Origin: Woeseiaceae bacterium
GTDB lineage: Bacteria > Pseudomonadota > Gammaproteobacteria > Steroidobacterales > Woeseiaceae
DNA: 64,000 nt
Direction: 5' to 3'
NCBI GenBank assembly: GCA_021773135.1
Contig: JAJFKP010000007.1
Location: 30,227-94,226, forward strand
Part shown: in pieces, positions 19,001 through 27,319 of the stretch
Layout: every line of letters begins with the position of its first letter
Numbering within the stretch: the stretch's first letter is position 1
Notes under the pieces: generated by a model
What the model was told of the DNA's origin: nothing
Database searches by the model: none
The model's input: the letters and a program-made list of their open reading frames with translations, nothing else
Translations under genes and position numbers: made by a program

Positions 19001-20370
19001 CGGGGTCAGGCGGAGGCGGAACGGGAGGTGGCTCCGGCGGAGGTAGTGGCGGTGGCGGTGCCATCGGTGTGCTGGGATGCCTGTTACTCCTGATTGCCGC
19101 GACCCGCAAGCGCTGCGTGCCTTACTTTGTTCTGCGCAGGCACGGCGGCTCGCGTCTCTTGCTACTGGCCATCACCCTTGTTTTCTCTGCAGCCCATGCG
19201 GACCCGGTCGTCGACCTGGTGAGCTTCAGTGCCAACACCCGCGCACTCGCCAGCGAAGTGAACGCAAATTTCTCAACGGTTGCCAGCTCGGTTAACGACA
19301 ACGATTCCAGAATCGCGATGTTGGAAGCCGACAACGCCAGCCTGCGGGCCGAGGTCGCTGATCTTAAGGTTGCTTTAGGCAGTCTTTTGAATATTAGCCA
19401 GTTTTTATCTTTGGAAACCCTCAACGAGCAACCAGCCATTCGTGTCACCGGTGCCAACCTGCAGCTCGTCAATGGTTTGGGTGCCACGGCGACTGCCAAT
19501 GGTACCGGCAATCTTATCGTCGGCTACGATGAAGAAAGGGATTCGAGCGTCTCCGAGCAATGTTCCGTCGGTACCAATCCCGGCGACGGCTCCCGAGTCA
19601 CAAATTTAACCGAATGCACAGCAGCCGGCGGTGTTTTCGCCCGCAACCACAAAACGGGCTCTCACTACGTCATCGCTGGGATTGAAGCCAACTACAGCCG
19701 CTGGGGCGGGCTGGTTGTCGGGCATCAGAATACAAGCAACTATGACTATGCCAGTGTAAGCGGCGGGCGACTCAACAGGGCCAGCGGCCAATCTTCCAGC
19801 GTCAGCGGGGGTGTCGGCAACACGGCCAGCGGAACCCATTCCAGTGTCAGCGGGGGTCAACATAATACGGCTAGCGGCGCTGTTTCCAGTGTTAGCGGCG
19901 GCAGCAGTAATACGGCCAACGGAGTTTTAGCCAGCATCAGTGGCGGCAATAGCAACACGGCCAGCGGAAACCATTCCAGTGTCAGTGGCGGATCGGACAA
20001 CACGGCCAGCGGTTTTGCTTCGAGCATCAGTGCTGGGAGGGACAACATAGTCAACGGTGATGCTTCCAGCATCACTGGTGGGAGGGACAACATAGTCAAC
20101 GGTGGTTCTTCCAGCGTCGGCGGCGGCCGCAACAACACCGCCAATGGATCGAGCGCTGCCGTCAGCGGCGGCGTTGGCAATTCAGTCAGCGGCGACGCGT
20201 CCAGCATTAGCGGCGGCAGCAGTAATGCGGCCAACGGAGATGCAGCCAGCATCAGTGGCGGCAATAGCAACACGGCCAGCGGCAATTCTTCCAGCGTCAG
20301 CGGTGGCCGTTCTCGTACAACAACCGGAGAGTTTGACTGGGCGGCGGGCAGCCTGTCGGAAGATCAGTGA
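16027..20370 (+). CDS. CSLREA/DUF11 surface protein fused to a YadA-head-like repeat protein
   Basis: A 1447-residue secreted protein in two parts. Part one (1-~1027): signal peptide (GILGAVAWLIPVIATAG), two CSLREA-type segments (SCTLREAIRSANS, ACSLRAAIMQSN), beta-helix repeats rich in GGG and N-turns, two choice-of-anchor Q segments (LADNGGPTQTHDLLAGSPAIDAG), a DUF11 domain, a GGGSGGG linker and a GlyGly-CTERM-like tail (GAIGVLGCLLLLIAATRKR). Part two continues in frame with a second signal-like stretch (RLLLLAITLVFSAAHA), a coiled coil and 14-residue repeats of type SGGxxNTASGxxSSV, as in YadA heads. It duplicates the next gene. A GTG at 19117 could restart translation. GGAGAGG sets the start at 16027. 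Confidence 0.8.
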   Translation: MNIINRIHRGILGAVAWLIPVIATAGTIQVPDYHDFVDDNDGSCTLREAIRSANSGVDVDACQHLGQGVPIIELLAGTYSLDLSNGTGEDLAVDGDLDVRVELVINGLSAETTIIDGDAVTSVERVLDVHAFTTVTNLTIQGGRELADNGGNIRGQAGLSIDNVIVRDGEAGNGGGLFANGPTTGSNSRFEGNRAAAADGFGGGIYLSNIDQFIGAGLTVVGNTAGAGGGIYATGSRVDLDNSVIRDNEALSNNGCGGGLAVASEVLGSLIVTRTLIANNRATRGGGVCWRGAPPSEITHSAIIDNEATENGGGIWADADGFVRYTTISGNTASAGGGVYSAAPMQFLFDAVTLASNRGGGGFHNESGGGAEFSLFADNVGGNCVGSTMGAGAYNLDDANTCGFPTTDPNLPSLINTDPVLGPLQDNGGQLPTHALLQGSPAIDAYSSAERKTCPGVPDQRIYPRGNPPVSGDGSDDDHLCDIGAYERSPPYIVDTTDDTADANLADGVCADNNGACSLRAAIMQSNSVPYTNEIILGAATYSLTLAGAGEDMGATGDLDIREGLRLIGQGVNLTIIDGAALDRVLHSTVPIVTMNQPEAIRTEISDLTITGGAADNGGGFLAENSEWQLTRVTVRDNNVTGDGGGIYCTSSCALTLTDSTVSGNSANSNGAGLYHNAEQRVLVEGTSFTGNTGGIGVGAEALSIHAINSTFSGNQGGSSGALFASEAILENVTAVNNEVTGDTGGLFILNRAALVNTIIANNRLNGVVDENCTVSPKAISLGHNLSDTDAADCGLSATTDLIDTDPFIGPLADNGGPTQTHDLLAGSPAIDAGDNGRCLAMDQRGFSRPADGDGDGSAICDIGAVEVVSADVAISATATPNPVTVGNNVTFTINVANSGPGAAASVAATLTVPTGMTLVSAQTGGADCAVMNDVVTCELGTLASGGNATAAILATADQQGGITASLAVTTISVDGASGNDNVDVTIAVNAAGSGGGGTGGGSGGGSGGGGAIGVLGCLLLLIAATRKRCVPYFVLRRHGGSRLLLLAITLVFSAAHADPVVDLVSFSANTRALASEVNANFSTVASSVNDNDSRIAMLEADNASLRAEVADLKVALGSLLNISQFLSLETLNEQPAIRVTGANLQLVNGLGATATANGTGNLIVGYDEERDSSVSEQCSVGTNPGDGSRVTNLTECTAAGGVFARNHKTGSHYVIAGIEANYSRWGGLVVGHQNTSNYDYASVSGGRLNRASGQSSSVSGGVGNTASGTHSSVSGGQHNTASGAVSSVSGGSSNTANGVLASISGGNSNTASGNHSSVSGGSDNTASGFASSISAGRDNIVNGDASSITGGRDNIVNGGSSSVGGGRNNTANGSSAAVSGGVGNSVSGDASSISGGSSNAANGDAASISGGNSNTASGNSSSVSGGRSRTTTGEFDWAAGSLSEDQ

Positions 20371-20473
20371 CGGACCTTAAGCGCATGTGGAGTGTTGCCT
20401 TCCCGGTGTCGGGAACTAGCGCCGCGTTACGTATCCCTTAATAACACCGCGGAATTCCAGTCAGGAGAGGATA

Positions 20474-21598
20474 GTGAAAACGACTAACAAGATGAGTATC
20501 TACGCGCTACTAGCGATCGCTTTTACCGGTGTTTCCAGTGCCCACGCCGACCCTGTCGTTGACCTGGTGAGCTTCAGTGCCAACACTCGCGCCGTCGCCA
20601 GCGAAGTGAACGCCAACTTTTCAGCGGTTGCCAGCTCGGTTAACGACAACGATTCCAGAATCGCTGCACTTGAGGCCGCCGATGCACAAACCCGCATAGC
20701 CGCGCTGGAAGCCGAGATTGCCGATTTGAAGTCTGCTCTGGACAACGTATTAAACATTAGCCAATTCATGTCTTTGGAAACCCTCAACGATCAGCCGGCC
20801 ATTCGTATCACCGGCGCCAATCTGCAGCTCGTCAACGGTTTGGGTGACACGGGCACTGCCAATGGTACCGGCAATCTCATCGTCGGCTACGATGAAGAAC
20901 GGGCTTCGGACATCTCCGAGCAATGTTCCGTCGGTACCAATCCCGGCGACGGCTCCCGAGTCACAAACTTAACCGAATGCACAGCAGCCGGCGGTGTTTT
21001 CGCCCGCAACCACAAAACGGGCTCTCACTACGTCATTGCTGGGCGTGAAGCCAACTATAGCCGCTGGGGCGGGCTGGTTGTCGGGCAAAGGAATACAAGC
21101 AACTATGACTATGCCAGTGTCAGCGGCGGGCGATTCAACAGGGCCAGCGGCTTAGGTTCCAGCGTCAGCGGCGGTCTCGGCAACACGGCCAGCGGAGTCC
21201 ATTCCAGTGTCAGCGGCGGTTTTCTAAACTCCACCAGCGGAGTCTATTCCAGTGTCAGCGGCGGTTTTCTAAACTCCACCAGCGGTTTTGCTTCGAGCAT
21301 CAGTGGTGGGAGGGACAACGTAGTCAACGGTGATTACTCCAGCGTCAGCGGCGGCCGCAACAACACTGCCAATGGATCGAGCACTGCCGTCAGTGGCGGC
21401 GTTGGCAATTCAGTCAGCGGCGACGCGTCCAGCATTAGCGGCGGCAGCAGTAATACGGCCAACGGAGTTGCAGCCAGCATCAGTGGCGGCAATGACAACA
21501 CGGCCAGCGGTAACTCTTCCAGCGTCAGCGGTGGCCGTTCTCGCACAATAACCGGAGAGTTTGACTGGGCCGCAGGCAACTTAACGGAAAACAATTAG
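20474..21598 (+). CDS. Secreted coiled-coil protein with YadA-head-like repeats
   Basis: A 374-residue protein with a signal peptide (MSIYALLAIAFTGVSSAHA), a heptad coiled coil (VNDNDSRIAALEAADAQTRIAALEAEIADLKSALDNVLN), a conserved domain with a Cys pair (SEQCSVGTN, LTECTAAGG) and then about ten repeats of SGGxxNTASGxxSSV ending in FDWAAGNLTENN. The repeats match the left-handed beta-roll of trimeric autotransporter heads, but no C-terminal translocator barrel is present, so it is not a classical autotransporter. It is a close copy, in protein and DNA, of the last third of the preceding gene. GTG start with GGAGAGG in front. Confidence 0.8.
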   Translation: MKTTNKMSIYALLAIAFTGVSSAHADPVVDLVSFSANTRAVASEVNANFSAVASSVNDNDSRIAALEAADAQTRIAALEAEIADLKSALDNVLNISQFMSLETLNDQPAIRITGANLQLVNGLGDTGTANGTGNLIVGYDEERASDISEQCSVGTNPGDGSRVTNLTECTAAGGVFARNHKTGSHYVIAGREANYSRWGGLVVGQRNTSNYDYASVSGGRFNRASGLGSSVSGGLGNTASGVHSSVSGGFLNSTSGVYSSVSGGFLNSTSGFASSISGGRDNVVNGDYSSVSGGRNNTANGSSTAVSGGVGNSVSGDASSISGGSSNTANGVAASISGGNDNTASGNSSSVSGGRSRTITGEFDWAAGNLTENN

Positions 21599-21651
21599 CA
21601 GCGCATTGGCCCGAGCCAACCAGTCATCGTCACGTCGAAGGAGAAAGTTTA

Positions 21652-21834
21652 ATGAAAGAAAAATCACTAAAGTTCACGCTAATGGTTTTAACTGCGCTCG
21701 CCCTGGCCGGTTGTGGCGGTGGTGGAGGCGGCGGGCAAGGCGCTGCCAGCGCCGGCAGCACTGCTCCATCGCCGCCGCCTCCACCCAGCAATCTCTGGGA
21801 TCAAATGAACTGGGATGAGGGCCAGTGGAGCTGA
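21652..21834 (+). CDS. Tiny Gly/Pro-rich lipoprotein
   Basis: A 60-residue lipoprotein: signal peptide with lipobox (LTALALAGC), a run of seven Gly, a PSPPPPPS linker and the tail NLWDQMNWDEGQWS rich in Trp. AAGGAG before the ATG is strong. It sits between the repeat protein and the ECF sigma factor in the same direction. Function unknown; the Trp-rich end could be a short docking peptide (inference). Confidence 0.75.
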   Translation: MKEKSLKFTLMVLTALALAGCGGGGGGGQGAASAGSTAPSPPPPPSNLWDQMNWDEGQWS

Positions 21835-21940
21835 GGATGCAGGGCCGCGACACAGCGCGCTCCGATCCCGGTGATTCTCCGCAGTTGCTATGATGCAGGC
21901 TTCTGCTGTTGCCATCGAGGTGCGCTTCCGGCCAACGCCC

Positions 21941-22498
21941 ATGTCCAACGATCAATCGGACATCACCGGATTATTGGCTCGGAGCCGCACCGACATTGCG
22001 GCCCGTGAAGCCGTCTACGAACTCGTATACGCTGACTTGCGGCGAATCGCTAAACAACGTCTGGCCCGGTCGCGACCGGGCGACACACTTTCCGTAACCT
22101 CGTTGGTCAATGAGGCTTACATAAAACTCACTAAACGAACCGGGCAAGCCTGGGATAATCGCGATCACTTCTTAGGCGTAGCAGCGAACGCTATGCGCCA
22201 AATTACCGTGGACTATGTCCGCGCGAAACTGTCGGAAAAACGGGGTGGCGGTGAAAAGCCGCTGCGGCTGGAGCAAGTTGATATTCCGGCGCTGCGAAAG
22301 CCCGCCATGGTGCTGGCGCTGGAGGAGGGCTTGCAGCAACTTGCGAACGAAAATCCCCGGCTCGTGACTGTTGTCGAGTGTCGTTTTTTTGCCGGCTTGA
22401 CGGCGGATGAGACAGCCGCTGCGCTGGGAGTTTCCAGCCGCACGGTCGAGCGAGAATGGGTGCGGGCGAAAGAATGGCTAAAGGATTACCTGACCTAG
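21941..22498 (+). CDS. ECF-family RNA polymerase sigma factor (kinase-linked)
   Basis: A 185-residue sigma factor of the Sig-70_X6/ECF type: region 2 (AVYELVYADLRRIAKQRLARS, SVTSLVNEAYIKL, FLGVAANAMRQITVDYVRAK) and region 4 (LVTVVECRFFAGLTADETAAALGVSSRTVEREWVRAKEWL). Such factors have no anti-sigma factor and are usually followed by a Ser/Thr kinase that activates them, as here after 30 bases. The conserved start fits the Met at 21941; an ATG at 21890 is possible. The upstream surface proteins are candidate targets (inference). Confidence 0.87.
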   Translation: MSNDQSDITGLLARSRTDIAAREAVYELVYADLRRIAKQRLARSRPGDTLSVTSLVNEAYIKLTKRTGQAWDNRDHFLGVAANAMRQITVDYVRAKLSEKRGGGEKPLRLEQVDIPALRKPAMVLALEEGLQQLANENPRLVTVVECRFFAGLTADETAAALGVSSRTVEREWVRAKEWLKDYLT

Positions 22499-22528
22499 AC
22501 CGCGCTACATTGTAATTCGAGAGCGACC

Positions 22529-25500
22529 ATGCCGAGAGACGACGAAAACGACAAGGGCAAAGAGCCACAGCACCGCTTCGATCCCGACAGCGTTGATGAA
22601 CTATTGGAAACCGGCGGCGGCGTAATGCGTGAACTCCTGACGGATGCCGGCGAAGACGAAGCCCGAAGCGATGTCGACCGCTGGCGTGGAATGCGACTGG
22701 GCCAATACGTGGTCGCGGAGTATCTAAACAGCGGTGGCATGGCGCACGTATTTCGTGGCGAACGCTGCGATGGCCAGTTCGAACAGAACGTCGCGATCAA
22801 AGTGTTGCGGGGGCCGTTCGCCTCCGTGTTACTCGCCCGCTTCGACCAGGAAAGGCACCTGCTGGCGCGCCTGGAACACCCTGGAATTGCCCGCATCATC
22901 GACAGCGGTGTTTTCGATAGCCGGCCGTGGATCGCTATGGAATTGGTGGACGGCGAGCCTATAGATGTTTATTGCGACCAGCTGGAACTCAATGTCGATC
23001 AGCGGTTGGCGTTGTTTGCTCGCGTGGCGAGGGCTGTCCAACATGCTCATGGCCAACTGGTTGTGCACCGGGATATCAAACCGAGCAACATCCTCGTTAC
23101 CGCCGACGGGCATCCTAAGCTCCTCGACTTCGGTATTGCCAAACCCCTGATGGCGGATGCTGACATCGAACAAACTGTCTCGGCATCGTTGATGACGCCA
23201 CGCTACGCGAGTCCGGAACAGGTACTGGGCAAGCCGGTCGGTGTTGCGTCGGACATATACCAACTCGGGCTGCTGCTGTACCGGCTGTTGACGGGCTGCG
23301 ACGCTCAAACCATGGAGAACGCCAGTATCGCCGAGATCAATTCCATGGTCGTGGATAAAGATCCGGCAGCACCCAGTGCCCGAATTGAAACCACGGGTGA
23401 ACAAGACACAGAACTCGCGAGTAACATCGCTCGCGCCCGATCCACATCTGTTGCCAGGTTGCACAAGCTCCTCAGTGGTGATCTTGACGCCATCGTCTCC
23501 AGGTGCCTGACCAAAAGTCCTGCCGAACGCTATACAACAGTTGAGGGTCTTGTCGAGGACGTGCAGTCCTATCGGGAATTGCGCCCGGTTCGAGCACGCC
23601 CTCTGAGTCCACTCTATAGAACCAGCCGCTTTGTGCGTCGCCACAGAGGCAGTGTGCTGTCGGCTACGCTGTCGCTGGTTGTCGTAGTCGTGGCATTAAT
23701 TACAACAGGACTTTCCCTGCGCGCCACGGTCGATGCACAACAGCGCGCGCTGGATGAAGCGGAAGGTGCACGTCAGGTCGGCGATTTTCTCTCCGGGATG
23801 CTGGAGGAGGCGAACCCGGCTTTGTCCGGTGGCGAAGAACTGACGGTACGGGAACTGCTGGATCAGACCGCTCAGCGACTGGATGCGCTCGACGAGCAAC
23901 CGCTGGTGCGCGCGCGGCTGCTCGAAGTTATTTCTGGCGCCTATCGCGCCATGCACACCCCGCAAGAAGCGGAACCCCTCGCTCATGAGGCGCTTGCGCT
24001 TCGTGAGGAATTGGGAGACGCCGCGGCACTGGTCATGCCGCTCGCCAATCTTTCTGTCATTCATATGCAATTGGGCGAGTTTGACGAAGCACAGGTCTTT
24101 GGAGAAAGAGCTGTTGAAACTGCGATAACGGCTAATGCCGATCCAATCTCTCGAGCAACAGCCCACAACGCATTGTCTGTGGTGCTGGCGCAGGCTGGCA
24201 GGTATGCGGAGGAACGAGTGCAGGTGGAAGCCGCGCTGGCCGCAGTGCGTGCGCTCGATTCCGATGAGGCCGTGGCCATGCAGGCCAGCTACTGGCGCAG
24301 CCTGGGTAGCAACAGCAAGCAACTTGGCAATTACCGAAACGCAGAACAAGAGTTCAAAACCGCACTGACCCTGCTTGGCGACACCCCAAGCGATGACGTG
24401 CTTCGCATGTTTGCATTGCGGGAACTGGGCACGCTCTACTCGAACTTGGGCGATGAAAAACTGGCGGTCGAAACGCTGCAACAATCGCTGCAACTGGCAC
24501 GCAGGATCTACGGCAACGACAACGCGAACATTCTTGGCAACCTCGTTTTGTTGGGTCGCTCATTGACCCTGCTCGATCGCAACGACGAGGCCGAAACAGT
24601 TTTTCTCGAGGCTCTTGACGTTGCAGAAACCACCATTGGCAACGAACACGGCAACTATGCACGCATTCTTCATGACTACGCCTACGTCCTGAACAGTCGA
24701 GGCGAGTTCGCGCGAATTCGGGAAGTTCGTGCGCAAGCGGTTGCGATTTCTGAATCGTTCTTCGGTGTCGACCATGCAACCAGCGTCAATTTACGCAAAG
24801 CACTGGCGTTCGTTGACATGGCGCAAGGCCGTTTTCGGGATGCTGTCATTACATTGGAAGCGATACTGCCGGAAGTGCGCGTAGCGTTTGGCGACCAGCA
24901 CATGATCACTTTCCAGACCGAAGCCGTTTTGGCAGAAGCACTGTTGGAAACCGGCCAGGTTGCAGAAGCCCGATCCCGAATGCTGGGTTTGGTGGAGCAA
25001 GGGCAGCAGATTGCTGACGGACAATTTTACGCCTATGAACGAAACCTGATGCAGTTGTCGCGGCTCTACGGGATGACCGGCCCGGTAGGCGATGCCATTG
25101 AATATGCGAATCGTGCCGTCGAATTGCGCGAGAACATCGACGGCGGTACGGAGAGCAGTGCTATCGAAACTCTGGTCTTCCGCATTGCCGCCCTGGCATT
25201 GACGGACGCCGGTGCCTCGACGGCCGATGTCGAACGGGTGTCTGGCCTGCTTCAGTCAAGACCCAGCTGGTCATCGCCCATGTCACTCCTGCAGGCAACG
25301 CTGGCCGTCAGTCTCGCCCGAGGCAACTTTATCGAGCAGGCGGGGGAAATATGCAGCGCCGCGTTGGCGTCGATAGAAAGCAATCTTGAGGGTAGCGAAC
25401 CGCAGCTCGCCTACGCCCGGGCGCGTTGCGCCGAGGTGGCTTTGCACCAGGGAGACCGCCAACTGGCGGCGGCGCTGCTCGAGGCTGCCAACCCTGTCGT

Positions 25501-25663
25501 TGCCGATACTTTAGGGCCAGGCAATTGGCGCACCCAATGGGTAACCGCACTCGCTGCACGTGCCGCCGGCAACGAGATTGCGGCAGACACGGCCGTTGCC
25601 GCGCTGGCAACCAGCCTGGGAGAAAACAGCCCATGGATGAAGGAGTTGCCGAACAGGCAGTAG
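22529..25663 (+). CDS. Membrane Ser/Thr protein kinase with TPR-like extracytoplasmic domain
   Basis: A 1044-residue kinase. The Hanks-type catalytic domain spans about residues 55-350: Gly loop LNSGGMAHVFRG, Lys in VAIKVLRG, H180-R-D (VHRDIKPSNIL) and D200-F-G, APE-like SPEQ. One membrane helix (LSATLSLVVVVVALITTGLSL, ~376-398) separates it from about 640 residues of helical pairs with TPR spacing (ALREELGDAAALVMPLANLSVIHMQLGEFDEAQVFGERAVE and similar). The layout is that of bacterial kinases paired with ECF factors: an outer sensor, an inner kinase and a phosphorylated sigma factor. The ligand is unknown. Confidence 0.9.
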   Translation: MPRDDENDKGKEPQHRFDPDSVDELLETGGGVMRELLTDAGEDEARSDVDRWRGMRLGQYVVAEYLNSGGMAHVFRGERCDGQFEQNVAIKVLRGPFASVLLARFDQERHLLARLEHPGIARIIDSGVFDSRPWIAMELVDGEPIDVYCDQLELNVDQRLALFARVARAVQHAHGQLVVHRDIKPSNILVTADGHPKLLDFGIAKPLMADADIEQTVSASLMTPRYASPEQVLGKPVGVASDIYQLGLLLYRLLTGCDAQTMENASIAEINSMVVDKDPAAPSARIETTGEQDTELASNIARARSTSVARLHKLLSGDLDAIVSRCLTKSPAERYTTVEGLVEDVQSYRELRPVRARPLSPLYRTSRFVRRHRGSVLSATLSLVVVVVALITTGLSLRATVDAQQRALDEAEGARQVGDFLSGMLEEANPALSGGEELTVRELLDQTAQRLDALDEQPLVRARLLEVISGAYRAMHTPQEAEPLAHEALALREELGDAAALVMPLANLSVIHMQLGEFDEAQVFGERAVETAITANADPISRATAHNALSVVLAQAGRYAEERVQVEAALAAVRALDSDEAVAMQASYWRSLGSNSKQLGNYRNAEQEFKTALTLLGDTPSDDVLRMFALRELGTLYSNLGDEKLAVETLQQSLQLARRIYGNDNANILGNLVLLGRSLTLLDRNDEAETVFLEALDVAETTIGNEHGNYARILHDYAYVLNSRGEFARIREVRAQAVAISESFFGVDHATSVNLRKALAFVDMAQGRFRDAVITLEAILPEVRVAFGDQHMITFQTEAVLAEALLETGQVAEARSRMLGLVEQGQQIADGQFYAYERNLMQLSRLYGMTGPVGDAIEYANRAVELRENIDGGTESSAIETLVFRIAALALTDAGASTADVERVSGLLQSRPSWSSPMSLLQATLAVSLARGNFIEQAGEICSAALASIESNLEGSEPQLAYARARCAEVALHQGDRQLAAALLEAANPVVADTLGPGNWRTQWVTALAARAAGNEIAADTAVAALATSLGENSPWMKELPNRQ

Positions 25664-25674
25664 GAAACAGCAAA

Positions 25675-25745
25675 AGTGCCGGGCAGTGACCAAATAATGG
25701 GGTCGAACCGACTTTTTCAGCAGGGTGCCGGGCACTGACTCAATC
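25675..25745. repeat. Family 2 end fragments
   Basis: Two bare ends resembling the family 2 left terminus: agtgccgggcagtgac at 25675 and gggtgccgggcactgactc at 25724, separated by a family 1 half-site. No interior remains. Confidence 0.5.
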
Positions 25746-25837
25746 ATCCGAACTTAAGAGGTCGAACCGAATTTCGCGAACTTAAAGGGTCGAACCGAAT
25801 TTCGTGAAGTGTCGATTAAATCGGTTCGACCCCTTAT
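25699..25837. repeat. Family 1 repeat cluster
   Basis: Forward half-sites at 25699, 25758 and 25787, inverted partner at 25818-25835. The stop codon of the MBL hydrolase gene (minus strand, TAA) overlaps the right arm. Confidence 0.88.
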
Positions 25838-26769
25838 TTAACCTCGATGCACATCAAGTCATCGGCGATGGTCATCAAGCCGCGATAGTTTTCACGCATA
25901 AAAGACATGCGCGCGTCGAGTTCGTCTTGCGACGGTGTTGAGATGTGGCTAACGAGAACGTGGCCCGCATTGGCGGCTGTAGCCATTTGACCCCACACGC
26001 TGGGCTTTGCGTGCAGCGCTGCGATGCCGGCGGTCGGGTTCTCGGGGCCGCCCAGGTGAACGACGAGGACATCGACGTCCTTGACGAAATCGACGAACGC
26101 GGGGTTCGACCCGTTCTGATCACTCGCGAAACCGATGCTCGCATCGCCGACGTCGACGCGGTAACCGACCGTCGGCGCATCGCCGTGGGGCACGCCGAGC
26201 CCGCGTACCAGGATATCGCCCCCGCGCCAGACCATGACAGGCTCCGCAGCCGTCACGTCGCCCGTTATAGTGTCGAGCTCGATGCGCGACGCAAGGATTT
26301 CGAATGCGCCATTGGTGCCGAACATCAAGTCCAGAAACGTTTCAATGGATGGAAATACGTTCGCACCCGACGGTCCGGCAACTCGCGTACTGCCGCCGTT
26401 GGGCCACAACAGCGCCGGAAATTCCGCTGAGTGATCCGGGTGCAGATGACTCAGCGCCACCAGTTCGATGTCGTCAAAGTTTGCGCCCGCCTGATGAAAT
26501 GTGACTTTGGTGCCTCCGCCGGCATCGACGAGGATCCGACCGACGCCGTCGATATACACCAGGTAGGACGCCGAGGCCCGGCCGCGCGAAGCACGCGGGC
26601 CGGCGGAGCCCAGCACTTGTATCTGCACGCGCGATGCGCCCGGCGTGTCGGCACAAGCCGCCCAGGTTTCAGTGGCAACGGCGACACTCAAGAGGGCCGC
26701 CGCGTAGTGCAAGGTGGTGTTCATTATCTGCATTCGGTATCGCCTGTGCAGGTGATTAGGAGAGTTCAT
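25834..26769 (-). CDS. Secreted MBL-fold metallo-hydrolase
   Basis: A 311-residue metallo-beta-lactamase-fold protein. The zinc motif is intact (ALSHLHPDHSAEFPALLW), with later ligands near GLGVPHGDAPTVGYRV and DVLVVHLGG and HVLVSHIS at the end. This resembles the RNase Z/arylsulfatase-like MBL branch, but with a signal peptide (TTLHYAAALLSVAVATETWA) it acts in the periplasm, so a tRNA role is excluded. Start is uncertain: Met at 26769 gives a basic n-region (NHLHRRYR), Met at 26733 or 26724 would shorten it. The substrate is not indicated by neighbours. Confidence 0.8.
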   Translation of the reverse strand: MNSPNHLHRRYRMQIMNTTLHYAAALLSVAVATETWAACADTPGASRVQIQVLGSAGPRASRGRASASYLVYIDGVGRILVDAGGGTKVTFHQAGANFDDIELVALSHLHPDHSAEFPALLWPNGGSTRVAGPSGANVFPSIETFLDLMFGTNGAFEILASRIELDTITGDVTAAEPVMVWRGGDILVRGLGVPHGDAPTVGYRVDVGDASIGFASDQNGSNPAFVDFVKDVDVLVVHLGGPENPTAGIAALHAKPSVWGQMATAANAGHVLVSHISTPSQDELDARMSFMRENYRGLMTIADDLMCIEVK

Positions 26770-26849
26770 GTCTCATCGCAGGAACACTATCACGAGAAGC
26801 GAAATTGGGTTCGAACCGAGATTACTGTTGGTGATCGCTAAAGAAAGAA

Positions 26850-27067
26850 GGTGCCGGGCACCGACTTGTCAGACCGAATTGGTCATGGTTCCCACAGTGT
26901 GACGTATTGGCGCTTGATGCCAATGTTGGAACTCGGCAAAAGTAATACGTTGCTAACGCGTCATTCCTGCTGCCACACAAGATCAAGAGAACGGCCAGAA
27001 AATCGGCAAACGAAGAATCAGGGCAAAGCCGCTCGACAAATAGTCAATTAGGTCGGTGCCCGGCACT
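26850..27067 (+). mobile_element. Family 2 MITE-like element, complete (copy D)
   Basis: Left end GGTGCCGGGCACC at 26850 and inverted right end ggtgcccggcact at 27055-27067, with the shared interior. It abuts copy E directly. Confidence 0.85.
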
Positions 27068-27247
27068 GGACGCTCGTTGGCGATCGATTCCCACGTTCTT
27101 ACCTTTGGAATTCGGCAGATGTATTCTGCCGCCTACGCGTCAACCCTGTCGCCACACAAGATGAAGAGAATAGCCAGGATATCCGCAAACGAAAATAGAG
27201 AGCAAAGCCGCTCGACAAATAGTCAATTAAGTCGGTGCCCGGCACTG
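27068..27247 (+). mobile_element. Family 2 MITE-like element, left end missing (copy E)
   Basis: Begins at ctcgttggcgatcgattccc, about 45 bases inside the element, and runs to a full right end at 27234-27246. The interior is closer to copy C than to its neighbour D, so this is not a simple tandem duplication of D. Confidence 0.8.
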
Positions 27248-27319
27248 GACACGGCGGTATGTTCCCTGGTCGCCTTGCGCGAGGAAATATTCCCTCGCGT
27301 CACTACAAGGCTGATCAAT

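Noticed and set aside
26724..26769. Tat signal in the MBL hydrolase (HRRYRMQI)
   Set aside because: The motif is far from S/T-R-R-x-F-L-K, and the start codon is unsure.
27275..27300. Hairpin cgcgagg / cctcgcg as terminator
   Set aside because: There is no T run on either strand, so it is only a palindrome.
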